A DNA stretch of 56,388 nucleotides. Origin: an uncultured Oscillospiraceae bacterium (lineage in GTDB: Bacteria > Bacillota > Clostridia > Oscillospirales > Acutalibacteraceae). The notes beneath the pieces are model-generated. The model was not told where the DNA came from. It saw only the letters and a list, made by a program, of their open reading frames with translations, and searched no databases. Each line of letters starts with the position of its first letter. Positions within the stretch are counted from its first letter, which is position 1. A program made the position numbers and the translations under genes. The DNA is taken from the NCBI GenBank assembly GCA_900543305.1, contig UQQZ01000006.1:1-56388 (forward strand), in the 5' to 3' direction. Positions 15,984-23,415 of the stretch are shown in pieces.

Positions 15984-16391
15984 ATGGCTTCCACATTTTA
16001 TTTGGAGATGGTTTCTCCCCAGAACATTTTCTTTTCCGGCAATGCCAGGCAAATTATACTTCCGGGCCTGGACGGTGCTTACGGTGTGCTGCCCAATCAC
16101 GAGCCCATGGTCACTGCCATGATGGCCGGCGTGGTGCGGTACCAGGACCAGGAGGGTACTTGGCACGAGGCAGTGGTCAGTGACGGCTGTGTGGAGGTTA
16201 TGCCCGAACGGGTGATCCTGCTGGCGGCCACCATTGAACGGCCTGAGGAAATCGACCGCAATCGTGCCTTGGCTGCAAAACGCCGGGCAGAAGAGCGGAT
16301 GCGTCAGCAGCAAAGCCAGCGGGAGTACTATCAGACTCAGGCAGCTCTGGCCCGTGCCCTTGCCCGGTTGAAGGCCAAGTCCCCCCAATAA
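15984..16391 (+). CDS. atpC: F-type ATP synthase subunit epsilon
   Basis: 135 residues: an N-terminal beta-sandwich (LPGLDGAYGVLPNHEPM) and a C-terminal helical hairpin rich in Arg and Gln that can act as the autoinhibitory latch. ATG 15984 follows TAAGGAGGAG 12 nt after the atpD stop. It ends the operon, followed by a UUCG-loop terminator. Confidence 0.96.
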   Translation: MASTFYLEMVSPQNIFFSGNARQIILPGLDGAYGVLPNHEPMVTAMMAGVVRYQDQEGTWHEAVVSDGCVEVMPERVILLAATIERPEEIDRNRALAAKRRAEERMRQQQSQREYYQTQAALARALARLKAKSPQ

Positions 16392-16404
16392 ATTTGTTTC
16401 ATTC

Positions 16405-16430
16405 AAGGGATGCTTCGGCGTCCCTTTTTT
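16405..16430 (+). terminator. Terminator of the atp operon
   Basis: A 9-bp stem closed by a C(TTCG)G tetraloop, AAGGGATGC with GCGTCCCTT, followed by a run of Ts. Confidence 0.93.
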
Positions 16431-16441
16431 CGTGCACAGCA

Positions 16442-16482
16442 AAGCCCTCCGACGCAGGTTGTATCCTGGGTCAGAGGGCTTC
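16442..16482 (-). terminator. Terminator of the PII-DUF1538 operon
   Basis: AAGCCCTCCGA pairs with TCAGAGGGCTT with one mismatch, and an inner CAGG/CCTG stem extends it. On the minus strand the stem is followed by TTTGCTG. It lies about 55 nt beyond the PII-like stop codon. Confidence 0.72.
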
Positions 16483-16536
16483 TTTCAAAGGTCTTTAGAA
16501 TGAGATCTCAGTTTGGTGGCAAGTATCTGTGGACGG

Positions 16537-17235
16537 TCAGGTCAATTCCTGAAGGCCCATAATGTCGTCCACTGGGACGGAAAACAGCACGCCGCGGCAG
16601 TCGGTTTTCAGGCCTGCTTCCCGGTTGATGGCCTGCATCACCGGCAGCTTTTGTTCCCGAGGTACCAGGATGGCCACAATCTCTTTTTCCGGCTGCAAGG
16701 TAAAGCCCAGCAGGTTTTGTACATCCTCGTAGCCCACTCGCCGGGCGGAGATGACGGTGCCGCCTCTGGCACCAGCAGTGCGCGCGGCTTCCATAACCTG
16801 TTCCGAGCTGCCCCGGTTGACGATGGTTAAAATCAGTTGATAGGGGTAGATCTTGGGGGCGTTTTTTGCTTCTTCCATGGGTGATTCCTCCCTTGCGTAT
16901 TCGGGCTTGATAAGTACAGGGGGGATCTGTGCGCTGATCCCCGACAGAGGGATGGTAAATAAAATCCCTTTTCCGGGGGTATCCAGATCCAATGTTCGGC
17001 GGGCCTCCGGCAGCAGCCTGGGAATCCGGCTTACAGGGGCAAGAGTCCACACCAATTCTTTGGCAGTCTCATCCAGCCCAAAATAGTTGAGAATTTTGGA
17101 GCTGGCCGTTCCCGCGCCCAGGCAGGCAAAGTCAAAGTGCAGATGATGGGCCCGATAGAGATCCACCGCTTTCGCGCCTTTTCCCCGGTCCACAATGGTG
17201 ATAATCAATTTAAAATGTTCGATGGGAGCGTTCAT
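16537..17235 (-). CDS. Tandem PII-like signalling protein
   Basis: 232 residues made of two PII-like (ferredoxin-fold) modules, about residues 1-105 and 128-232, joined by an acidic, charged linker. The second module is the clearer one: LILTIVNRG, ARGGTVISARRVG, EKEIVAILVP and GVLFSVPVDDIMG follow the order of PII beta strands. In the first module the matching strands are LIITIVDRG and GKGILFTIPLSGI. The T-loop is short and no uridylylated Tyr is apparent. PII proteins bind ATP/ADP and often 2-oxoglutarate, or other small ligands, and gate membrane partners. It follows the DUF1538 gene by 12 nt, so the two are almost certainly cotranscribed and probably interact. Ligand and partner are inferences. 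Confidence 0.75.
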   Translation of the reverse strand: MNAPIEHFKLIITIVDRGKGAKAVDLYRAHHLHFDFACLGAGTASSKILNYFGLDETAKELVWTLAPVSRIPRLLPEARRTLDLDTPGKGILFTIPLSGISAQIPPVLIKPEYAREESPMEEAKNAPKIYPYQLILTIVNRGSSEQVMEAARTAGARGGTVISARRVGYEDVQNLLGFTLQPEKEIVAILVPREQKLPVMQAINREAGLKTDCRGVLFSVPVDDIMGLQELT

Positions 17236-17247
17236 CCGGTTCCCTCC

Positions 17248-18786
17248 TTACACGTCGTCAAACTCGATGATGTCCTCCGAGGACATGGTAGAAGCTTCTG
17301 CCTCGGTGACTTCCACCGTATGACGGAGCTTCCGCTGATAAAAGGCGCCCAGGCACTGGATTGTCACCAGGGGAGTCATGGCCACCATGGCCACGATGCC
17401 GAAGGCGTCCGTAAGCACATCCCCGCCCAAGGCGCTGCAGGCGCCCATGGCAAAGGGCAGCAAGAACGTGGCGGTCATAGGACCGCTGGCCACGCCGCCG
17501 GAGTCGAAGGCGATGGCGGTAAAGATCTTGGGGACCTTACGAGACAGAAACAGGGCGATGGCATATCCGGGTACCAGGAACCAGGCGATGGAGGTGCCGG
17601 TGAGCACACGGACCATGGCCAGCCCCACAGAGATGGCCACGCCGATAGAAAGGCTCAGGTTCATGGCGCGCTGGGGCACAGCGCCGCCGGTGATTTCCTC
17701 CACCTGTTTTTTGAGCACATGGACAGCAGGTTCCGCCGCCACAATAAAGTAGCCCACCACCATGCCGATAGGAATCAAGATCCAATTATAGGGCAATTTG
17801 GCAATGGCGCTGCCCAGGTAGTTGCCAGCAGGCATAAAGCCCACGTTGACCCCGGTGAGGAACAGCACCAGCCCCAAATAGGTGTAGGCCACGCCCACCA
17901 CCAGACGGATCAAGGCGTCTTTTTTCAGATGAAGGGAGAAAATCTGGAAAATGGCAAAGAACACCACCACAGGCAGAAGGCCCAGAGCCACTTCCTTGAT
18001 ATAAGTGGGAAAGCCCTGTAAGAACTGCATCCCCACCTCCCGGGAATAGAAGGTATCCGTCACGGTGAAGGGAGTGTAGGTGATTTCGGTGCCGCTCAAA
18101 CAGATGCCCATAATGAGCACTGCCAAGATGGGCCCAATACTGCACAGGGCCACCATGCCGAAACTGTTGTCCTCCGCTTGTTTGCTGCCCTGATGGGAAG
18201 CAGCTACGCCGATGCCCAAGGCCATGATAAAGGGCACCGTAATGGGGCCGGTGGTGACGCCGCCGGCGTCGAAGGCAACGGCCAGGAATTCTTTGGGGAC
18301 AAAAATGGCCAAGACAAAGACACACAGGTAGAAGATCAGCAGCAGATTATTCAGGGAAAACTTTCCCCGCAATGTGCGCACCACCGAAAGGACCAGAAAT
18401 GCGCCCACGCCGGCAGCCACCGTCAGGATGATGACCATGTCCGGCACAGCGGGCACCTGGTTGGCCAAAACCTGCAAATCGGGTTCCGCCATGGTGATAA
18501 AGGCGCCGATCAAAAATACCAAGGGAATGATGGGCCAAATGGAGCGTTTCCCCATACGCACCACCTCGCCGCCTACGCCGTCCCCCATGGGCATCATGGC
18601 CATATCGGCACCCAGGGAGAACAATCCCATTCCCACAACCAAGAGGATGGCCCCCAGCAGGAACATCATCAAGGTTCCCACAGGCATTTCAGGGGCCAGG
18701 GTAAAGCTCAACAGCACCACAATGGCAGTGATGGGCATTACCGAGGAGAGTGATTCCAATGTTTTCGCTTTTAAGTTTTTTCGCAT
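17248..18786 (-). CDS. DUF1538 membrane protein, putative transporter, internally duplicated
   Basis: 512 residues with some twelve hydrophobic segments in two homologous halves. The repeat signature is AFDAGGVTTGPITVPF in the first half and AFDSGGVASGPMTATF in the second, a Gly-rich pattern like the re-entrant loops of ion-coupled carriers. It has no assigned function (DUF1538). Start ATG at 18786 has only a weak GAAGTG upstream. A promoter at 18886-18914 reads it, and a tandem PII-like gene follows in the same operon, the arrangement seen for AmtB-GlnK and SbtA-SbtB. A PII-regulated transporter or channel is therefore the working hypothesis; substrate unknown. Confidence 0.8.
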   Translation of the reverse strand: MRKNLKAKTLESLSSVMPITAIVVLLSFTLAPEMPVGTLMMFLLGAILLVVGMGLFSLGADMAMMPMGDGVGGEVVRMGKRSIWPIIPLVFLIGAFITMAEPDLQVLANQVPAVPDMVIILTVAAGVGAFLVLSVVRTLRGKFSLNNLLLIFYLCVFVLAIFVPKEFLAVAFDAGGVTTGPITVPFIMALGIGVAASHQGSKQAEDNSFGMVALCSIGPILAVLIMGICLSGTEITYTPFTVTDTFYSREVGMQFLQGFPTYIKEVALGLLPVVVFFAIFQIFSLHLKKDALIRLVVGVAYTYLGLVLFLTGVNVGFMPAGNYLGSAIAKLPYNWILIPIGMVVGYFIVAAEPAVHVLKKQVEEITGGAVPQRAMNLSLSIGVAISVGLAMVRVLTGTSIAWFLVPGYAIALFLSRKVPKIFTAIAFDSGGVASGPMTATFLLPFAMGACSALGGDVLTDAFGIVAMVAMTPLVTIQCLGAFYQRKLRHTVEVTEAEASTMSSEDIIEFDDV

Positions 18787-18885
18787 CCATACACTTCGCT
18801 TTCGTTGTAGATTTTTCCCGCTGACCCGGGTCTATCAAAAGGTGATTTGGATGACGTTAAAATGAGGTCACTAACAATATATATA

Positions 18886-18914
18886 ATTATACCAGAAAAT
18901 TTACACTTTGACTA
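18886..18914 (-). promoter_or_regulatory. Probable promoter of the DUF1538-PII operon
   Basis: On the minus strand TATAAT (18891-18886) with TAGTCA (18914-18909) 17 nt upstream, four of six -35 matches. It leaves a leader of about 95 nt before the DUF1538 start. Confidence 0.6.
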
Positions 18915-18952
18915 GGAAAAGTTCTGAAGGCAACCTTGTGGAATATTCCCCC

Positions 18953-18981
18953 TTGACAAGCGGGAAAACATTCCCTATACT
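18953..18981 (+). promoter_or_regulatory. Sigma-A promoter of the GH18 gene
   Basis: TTGACA (18953-18958), 17-nt spacer, TATACT (18976-18981), 33 nt before the start codon. Confidence 0.85.
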
Positions 18982-19013
18982 GACGGTCAAACCCCCAGGA
19001 AAAGAGGAATACC

Positions 19014-20027
19014 ATGGAAAAGATCCTTTTGGGCTATGTGGGAGCCCAGACGCCGGTGTCCGAAGAGGACGCCAAGAAATTGACCCACATCCACACTGCT
19101 TTTGGGCGCCTTCGAGGAGACGGAACCATCGATACCCAGGGACTGGAAATGCTGGGCCAGATGGAAGAACTGCGCCGGGTAAACCCCAACCTGAAAATCA
19201 GTTTGTCTTTGGTCAACGGGGTGCCGGAAGCCTTTACCACCTGCTGTGGAGATTCCGCCTTGCGGAAGACCTTTGCCCATTCCTGCAAGGAGCTCATTAC
19301 CCGGTATGGGTTTGACGGAGTGGATCTGGATTGGGAGTATCCCTGCGTGACCACCAACGGGTCCCAGGCCTCTCCCGATGACCGGGAGAACTTTACCCTG
19401 ACCCTTCGGGCCATTCGCCGGGAGCTGGATACGCTGCCCGGTCATCCTCTGCTTTCCATTGCCGCAGCTGCAGAGGTATTCTACACGGAGTGCGTGGATT
19501 TGCAGGCCATCAGTAAGGTGGTGGACTACATCTGCGTGATGACCTACGATTTAAAGGGGAATCCCCATGCGGTAGCGGGCCACCATACAGCCTTGTATGA
19601 CTCCACGGGGGATCTGTTCCCCAACAGCTGTGCCAGAGCGCTAGGGTTGTTTCACCGGTGCGGTGTCCCCAAGGAAAAGCTTCTGCTGGGAGCAGCCTTC
19701 TATTCCCGAAAGTGGGTGGAGGTTCCTGACCGGTACCATGGTTTTTTGCAGTTGACCAAGTTTGGCGGGGATTACGGCCCCGGTTACGGAGAACTGGCCA
19801 GAGATTACCTGAACCAACAGGGCTTCACGTACTACTGGGACGACGAAGCCAAAGCCCCTTATCTCTTCGACGGGAGCACATTCCTGAGCTTTGACGATCC
19901 CCGTTCTCTGGCAGAAAAGTGCCGGTTTGTCCTGAAGGAGGGCTACGGCGGCGTGTTTTACTGGGAGCATCAATGCGACCCCACGGGAACTTTGTTGGAT
20001 GCTCTGTACCGGGGAATCCGGAGTTAA
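19014..20027 (+). CDS. Glycoside hydrolase family 18 (chitinase-like), no signal peptide
   Basis: 337 residues forming one TIM barrel. The GH18 signature DGVDLDWEYP spans residues 101-110, with Asp104, Asp106 and the acid/base Glu108 all present; YICVMTYDLKG near 175 and VFYWEHQCD near 315 supply the conserved Met-Tyr-Asp and Trp regions. GH18 enzymes cleave beta-1,4 GlcNAc links with substrate assistance. There is no signal peptide or wall-binding module, so the enzyme should act in the cytosol, perhaps on imported chitooligosaccharides or N-glycan cores, or be a related non-chitinolytic hydrolase. It is monocistronic with its own promoter and terminator. Confidence 0.9.
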   Translation: MEKILLGYVGAQTPVSEEDAKKLTHIHTAFGRLRGDGTIDTQGLEMLGQMEELRRVNPNLKISLSLVNGVPEAFTTCCGDSALRKTFAHSCKELITRYGFDGVDLDWEYPCVTTNGSQASPDDRENFTLTLRAIRRELDTLPGHPLLSIAAAAEVFYTECVDLQAISKVVDYICVMTYDLKGNPHAVAGHHTALYDSTGDLFPNSCARALGLFHRCGVPKEKLLLGAAFYSRKWVEVPDRYHGFLQLTKFGGDYGPGYGELARDYLNQQGFTYYWDDEAKAPYLFDGSTFLSFDDPRSLAEKCRFVLKEGYGGVFYWEHQCDPTGTLLDALYRGIRS

Positions 20028-20055
20028 CCCCTGCCCCTGACAAATCTGGGTAAAG

Positions 20056-20093
20056 AAAAACAGACCCTGGAGCAAAACCAAGGTCTGTTTTTT
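20056..20093. terminator. Bidirectional terminator between GH18 and recR
   Basis: AAAAACAGACCCTGG pairs with CCAAGGTCTGTTTTT around a 7-nt loop, with A and T tracts on both sides, so it can end both convergent transcripts. Confidence 0.87.
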
Positions 20094-20108
20094 GTTTGAT
20101 AGGGGAGA

Positions 20109-20708
20109 TCACAGCTCCTGGCGGCCTTCCATAGCCCGCTGCAAAGTGACCTCGTCGGCGTATTCCAGATCCCCGCCCACAGGGATTCCGTAAGCCAGCC
20201 GGGTGACTTTCACGCCCAGGGGTTTTAAAAGCCGGGAAAGGTACATGGCAGTGGCCTCGCCTTCCACTGTAGGGTTGGTGGCCATGATGACTTCCTCCAC
20301 GGAGGAATCGATCCGCGCCAGCAGCTCTTTGATCTTCAATTGGTCGGGACCAATGCCCGAAAGAGGGGAAATGGCGCCGTGCAGCACATGATACAGGCCG
20401 TTGTATTCTCCGGCACGCTCTAGAGCAAACACATCCTTAGGTTCCTCCACCACGCAGATGGTTCCCTTGGCCCTGGTTTCGCTGCGGCAGACAGGGCATA
20501 AATCCCCGTCGGTCAAATTGCAGCAGACCTTACAGGTGTGAATTTTCTCATGGGCGTCCACAATGGCCTGAGCAAAGCTTTCCGCTTCTGCCGGGCTCAT
20601 GTCCAGCACGTGGTAGGCCAGGCGCTGGGCGGATTTGTGACCGATACCTGGGAGGCTTTCAAACTTTTCCACCAACACTTCCAGAGGTGGTACATGGTAT
20701 CCAGCCAT
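20109..20708 (-). CDS. recR: Recombination protein RecR
   Basis: 199 residues. It holds a helix-hairpin-helix (LPGIGHKSAQRLAYH), the zinc site C57-x2-C ... CPVC (CKVCCNLTDGDLCPVC), and a Toprim domain (VVEEPKDV, ATNPTVEGEATAMYL). RecR with RecF/RecO loads RecA onto gapped DNA. The start overlaps the ybaB stop by one base (TAATG), so the two are translationally coupled. Confidence 0.97.
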   Translation of the reverse strand: MAGYHVPPLEVLVEKFESLPGIGHKSAQRLAYHVLDMSPAEAESFAQAIVDAHEKIHTCKVCCNLTDGDLCPVCRSETRAKGTICVVEEPKDVFALERAGEYNGLYHVLHGAISPLSGIGPDQLKIKELLARIDSSVEEVIMATNPTVEGEATAMYLSRLLKPLGVKVTRLAYGIPVGGDLEYADEVTLQRAMEGRQEL

Positions 20709-21058
20709 TAGAACATCCCCGGAATGTTCATCCCGCCGGAAATGGCAGAAAGTTTCTCTTCCTTTTCCTGGGCAGCGGCACGCAGAGCTTCATTCACTGC
20801 GGCGGTGACCAGGTCCCCCAGCATTTCTGCATCCTCGGGATCGATGACTTCGGGCTTGATTTCGATGGTTTTTACTTCCAGTTTGCCGGTGACAACGGCT
20901 TTCACCGCGTCGCCGCCGGAAGTGGCGGTGTATTCTTTTTCTTCCAGTTCCGTGGTGACGGCTTCCATCTGCTCCTGCATTTTCTGGGCCTGACGGGCCA
21001 GCTGCTGCAAATTGGAGGCGCCGCCTCCGCCGAATCCCTGGGGCAATCTTGCTTTCAT
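20708..21058 (-). CDS. YbaB/EbfC nucleoid-associated protein
   Basis: 116 residues with the family core NLQQLARQAQKMQEQM and the C-terminal DLVTAAVNEALRAA. It binds DNA as a dimer and is encoded between dnaX and recR in most bacteria. A Gly-rich N terminus and the C-terminal GGMNIPGMF match the Firmicutes form. The ATG is 45 nt after the dnaX stop. Confidence 0.95.
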   Translation of the reverse strand: MKARLPQGFGGGGASNLQQLARQAQKMQEQMEAVTTELEEKEYTATSGGDAVKAVVTGKLEVKTIEIKPEVIDPEDAEMLGDLVTAAVNEALRAAAQEKEEKLSAISGGMNIPGMF

Positions 21059-21103
21059 GGTAATGACTCCTTTCCGGCTTCTGCCGAGGTGATCTGTTTT
21101 TTC

Positions 21104-22846
21104 TTAAAAGGGTATTTCCACGTCCTCCGGGTTCCCCTCTTCAGGGGTCGGGGCCGTTTCTTCCTGCCAAGGGACACCGGACTCCCGGGCGCGGCGTTCC
21201 AGCTCTGCCAGGGGGTCCTCCTGCGGGGTTTCCTGAGAAGGCTTCCGATAGGGTCCCAGCTTGTACACCCGGCCTGTCACATGGCGGATGGCTTCCCTCA
21301 TCCGTTCCCGTTGTTCCGGCCGCTTGAGCAGTTCAAAGGCAATTTCCGGGGCCTCGATGAGCATATAGTCCCCATTCACATAGGCGGCCGACCCGGAAAA
21401 GGCCATTGCCACGCTTTTGGTATCTCCCCGGATAATCTGCAATATTTCCGGCCAATCCCGGAACCGCTGGGCTCCTGCAGACAGAGCTGCAACGTCCACT
21501 GCCGGGGCTTTTTTCTTGGAAGACGGCTTTTTCTCTGAGGCGGGGGCAGGCGGTTCCGGTACCGGAGCAGGGGCGGATTCGTCCGCTAGGAAGGGAGCTT
21601 CCTTTTCCTCCGGAGGCGCAGGCTCCGGTGCTGGTTCCTGCTCTGGTGTGGTCTGAACCGGTGGAGCAGGCTGTGCTGCCGGCTGGGGGGACGGGGTGGT
21701 GATCCGCCGGGGCACACCGTTTTCCAGGGCCTCCAGCCGCCGGAGCAGGGCTTCCGGGGTGGTGTCCAGTTCCGGGCTGCACAGCCGCACAAAGGCCATT
21801 TCCAATTCAGCCCGCTGGTTTGCGTACCGCATTTTATGGAGGGTTTCTTCAAAGGTATCCAACCCATGGAGAATGGTGGACAGGCTCAGGGAAAGGGCCT
21901 GTCGAGTCATAGTTTCCATTTCTTCCGGAGAGCAGAGCACCAGCCGGGAAGCGTCCCGCATGGTTTTGATGAGCATCAATCCCCGGAAGTATTCGGCCAT
22001 TTCCTCGCAAAGCCGGCTCATATCCTTGGATTGCCCATGGAGCTGGTCGATGGAATCCAGAGCATGGGCGGTATTTTGATCCACCACATCCTGGGCCAGA
22101 GCCGCCAGGTAATCCCGGGCGGCCACCCCGGCGGTTTCATTGACCACATTTAAAGTCACATGCCGGTCCCGCCCCAGACACTGATCCAGCAGGGAAAGGG
22201 CATCCCGCAAGGCGCCGTCGGCGATCCTGGCAATCAGCAGGGCAGCGTCCTGATCCAGCAGGGCGCCTTCCTGGTCGGCTACATCCTCCAGCCGGCCGGC
22301 AATGTCCTCGGGAGCAATCCGCTTGAAGTCAAACCGCTGGCACCGGGAAAGGATGGTGGGGAGGAGCTTGTGGACTTCCGTAGTGGCCAGAATAAAGATC
22401 ACATGGGGCGGAGGTTCCTCCAAGGTTTTCAGCAGGGCGTTGAAAGCGGAGGTGGAGAGCATGTGTACCTCGTCGATGATGTACACCCGGTATTTGGCGG
22501 TGGTGGGGGTAAAGTTGCTCTCCTCAATCAAGTCCCGGATATTGTCCACGCCGTTGTTGCTGGCGGCGTCCATTTCCACCACATCCAGAATGGATCCATC
22601 TTCCAATCCCCGACAGATTTCGCACTCCCCGCAGGGATCGCCGTCCTTGGGATGAAGGCAGTTGACGGCACGGGCCAGAATTTTGGCGCAGGTGGTCTTG
22701 CCGGTTCCCCTAGATCCGGTGAACAGGTAGGCGTGGGCGATCCGGCCCCGGGTCAGCTCGTTTTTCAGGGTGACGGTCACTTGAGGTTGACCCACCACAT
22801 CTGCGAAGAACTGGGGTCGATATTTCCGGTAGAGCACCTTATACAC
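21104..22846 (-). CDS. dnaX: DNA polymerase III subunits gamma/tau
   Basis: 580 residues. The clamp-loader AAA+ ATPase has Walker A TGSRGTGKTT, a zinc module with four Cys (CLHPKDGDPCGECEIC) and Walker B IIDEVHML. A Pro/Ala/Glu-rich linker (about 370-450) leads to a C-terminal tau-like domain. The start is GTG at 22846 giving VYKVLYRKYRP, 7 nt after AGGAGGA; the longer in-frame extension covers the SRP RNA terminator and is not coding. A single A6 run inside the linker might permit slippage but lacks the in-frame heptamer. Order SRP RNA-dnaX-ybaB-recR matches Bacillus. Confidence 0.96.
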   Translation of the reverse strand: MYKVLYRKYRPQFFADVVGQPQVTVTLKNELTRGRIAHAYLFTGSRGTGKTTCAKILARAVNCLHPKDGDPCGECEICRGLEDGSILDVVEMDAASNNGVDNIRDLIEESNFTPTTAKYRVYIIDEVHMLSTSAFNALLKTLEEPPPHVIFILATTEVHKLLPTILSRCQRFDFKRIAPEDIAGRLEDVADQEGALLDQDAALLIARIADGALRDALSLLDQCLGRDRHVTLNVVNETAGVAARDYLAALAQDVVDQNTAHALDSIDQLHGQSKDMSRLCEEMAEYFRGLMLIKTMRDASRLVLCSPEEMETMTRQALSLSLSTILHGLDTFEETLHKMRYANQRAELEMAFVRLCSPELDTTPEALLRRLEALENGVPRRITTPSPQPAAQPAPPVQTTPEQEPAPEPAPPEEKEAPFLADESAPAPVPEPPAPASEKKPSSKKKAPAVDVAALSAGAQRFRDWPEILQIIRGDTKSVAMAFSGSAAYVNGDYMLIEAPEIAFELLKRPEQRERMREAIRHVTGRVYKLGPYRKPSQETPQEDPLAELERRARESGVPWQEETAPTPEEGNPEDVEIPF

Positions 22847-22885
22847 GCCAACGTCCTCCTTTCCGGCTAAAGAAAAACTCCGTAG

Positions 22886-22910
22886 ATAAAACACAGGGCA
22901 GAAGCCCGGT
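22886..22910 (-). terminator. Terminator of the SRP RNA
   Basis: On the minus strand ACCGGGC pairs with GCCCTGT around TTCT, followed by GTTTTAT. It separates the SRP RNA from the dnaX ribosome site by about 25 nt. Confidence 0.7.
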
Positions 22911-22913
22911 ACC

Positions 22914-23030
22914 ATATGGGAACGGACAGGCGACCTGCATCGCCCGGGAACATCCGCTTAATGCTGCTCGGTTCCCCGCCTGACATGGTTCACGGCGTCC
23001 CGCCGCGCAGACCTGCCCGCTCCCATATTC
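22914..23030 (-). ncRNA. ffs: Signal recognition particle RNA, small bacterial type
   Basis: Read on the minus strand, the conserved helix 8 domain appears as GTCAGG-CGG-GGAA-CCG-AGCAGCA, i.e. a GGAA tetraloop with the asymmetric AGCAGCA side, followed by TTAAGCGGA. The ends pair over 17 positions (ATATGGGAGCGGGCAGG with CCTGTCCGTTCCCATAT, one G-T pair and one mismatch). Length of about 115 nt suits the small type without an Alu domain. Position immediately upstream of dnaX is the standard Gram-positive locus. The RNA partners with Ffh to target membrane proteins. Exact ends are uncertain by a few bases. Confidence 0.92.
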
Positions 23031-23048
23031 CACCGTATCCTCTGCCCC

Positions 23049-23148
23049 CTACTTTCTTGAAAGAAAGTAGGCAAAGAACTTTTACTTCGCGGAGGTGTTC
23101 GCTTTGCTCACTTCTATGGAGAAAGCTGTCACACCGACGTCCGCGTTT
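23049..23148 (-). repeat. Structured tandem repeat, unit A
   Basis: About 100 nt, repeated once more at 23168-23266 (period 119). It begins (plus strand) with the hairpin CTACTTTCT-TGAA-AGAAAGTAG and continues with a longer structure at 23088-23145: CGCGGA pairs with TCCGCG, GGTGT with ACACC, and an inner hairpin TTTCT/AGAAG is closed by CCAT on the minus strand. It lies inside the predicted leader of the SRP RNA transcript. Confidence 0.75.
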
Positions 23149-23167
23149 CTTATCTTGCAATCTCTGT

Positions 23168-23266
23168 TGGCTTTCTTGGAGAAAAGCCGGTAAAGCACTT
23201 TACTTCGCGGAGGCGTTCGCTTTGCTCACTCCCGTGGAGGAAGTTGTCACACCGGCGTCCGCGTTT
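23168..23266 (-). repeat. Structured tandem repeat, unit B
   Basis: Second copy, about 88% identical to unit A over the last 75 nt. Substitutions keep the pairing when read as minus-strand RNA: an inner T-A pair becomes C-G, an outer T-A becomes T-G wobble, and two stem pairs in the first hairpin (TA/TA) become GG/CC. The main structure spans 23206-23263; no open reading frame of note crosses it. Confidence 0.75.
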
Positions 23267-23282
23267 TTTTACTTTATGGGTC

Positions 23283-23311
23283 CCGGTACCGGAGATTGCT
23301 CGGTTACCGGT
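23283..23311 (-). promoter_or_regulatory. Hairpin at the 5' end of the predicted SRP leader transcript
   Basis: CCGGTA-CCGGAG pairs with CTCGGT-TACCGG around a short loop. It begins within a few bases of the predicted start of the leftward transcript. Confidence 0.5.
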
Positions 23312-23318
23312 AGTGAAT

Positions 23319-23347
23319 ATTATACCTGCTTTTGGTTGAAAAAACAA
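23319..23347 (-). promoter_or_regulatory. Probable promoter for the SRP RNA/dnaX direction
   Basis: On the minus strand TATAAT (23324-23319), with TTGTTT (23347-23342) 17 nt upstream. Its -35 directly abuts that of the rightward GNAT promoter. Confidence 0.62.
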
Positions 23348-23364
23348 GAGGAAATTGTTATCAT
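23336..23364 (+). promoter_or_regulatory. Promoter of the GNAT gene at 23416
   Basis: TTGAAA (23336-23341), 17-nt spacer, TATCAT (23359-23364). Confidence 0.65.
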
Positions 23365-23415
23365 AGGAAACAGCGCCGGCAGGCGACAAGGATTGGGAAA
23401 GGATGGAGGATCACT

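Noticed and set aside
14604..16442. A 612-codon minus-strand frame opposite atpD-atpC
   Set aside because: Antisense shadow of highly conserved ATP synthase genes; composition is His-rich and non-coding in character.
21511..21516. Possible slippery A6 run in dnaX for gamma/tau frameshifting
   Set aside because: It does not form an in-frame X-XXY-YYZ heptamer and no stimulatory hairpin is evident; full-length tau alone is the simplest product.
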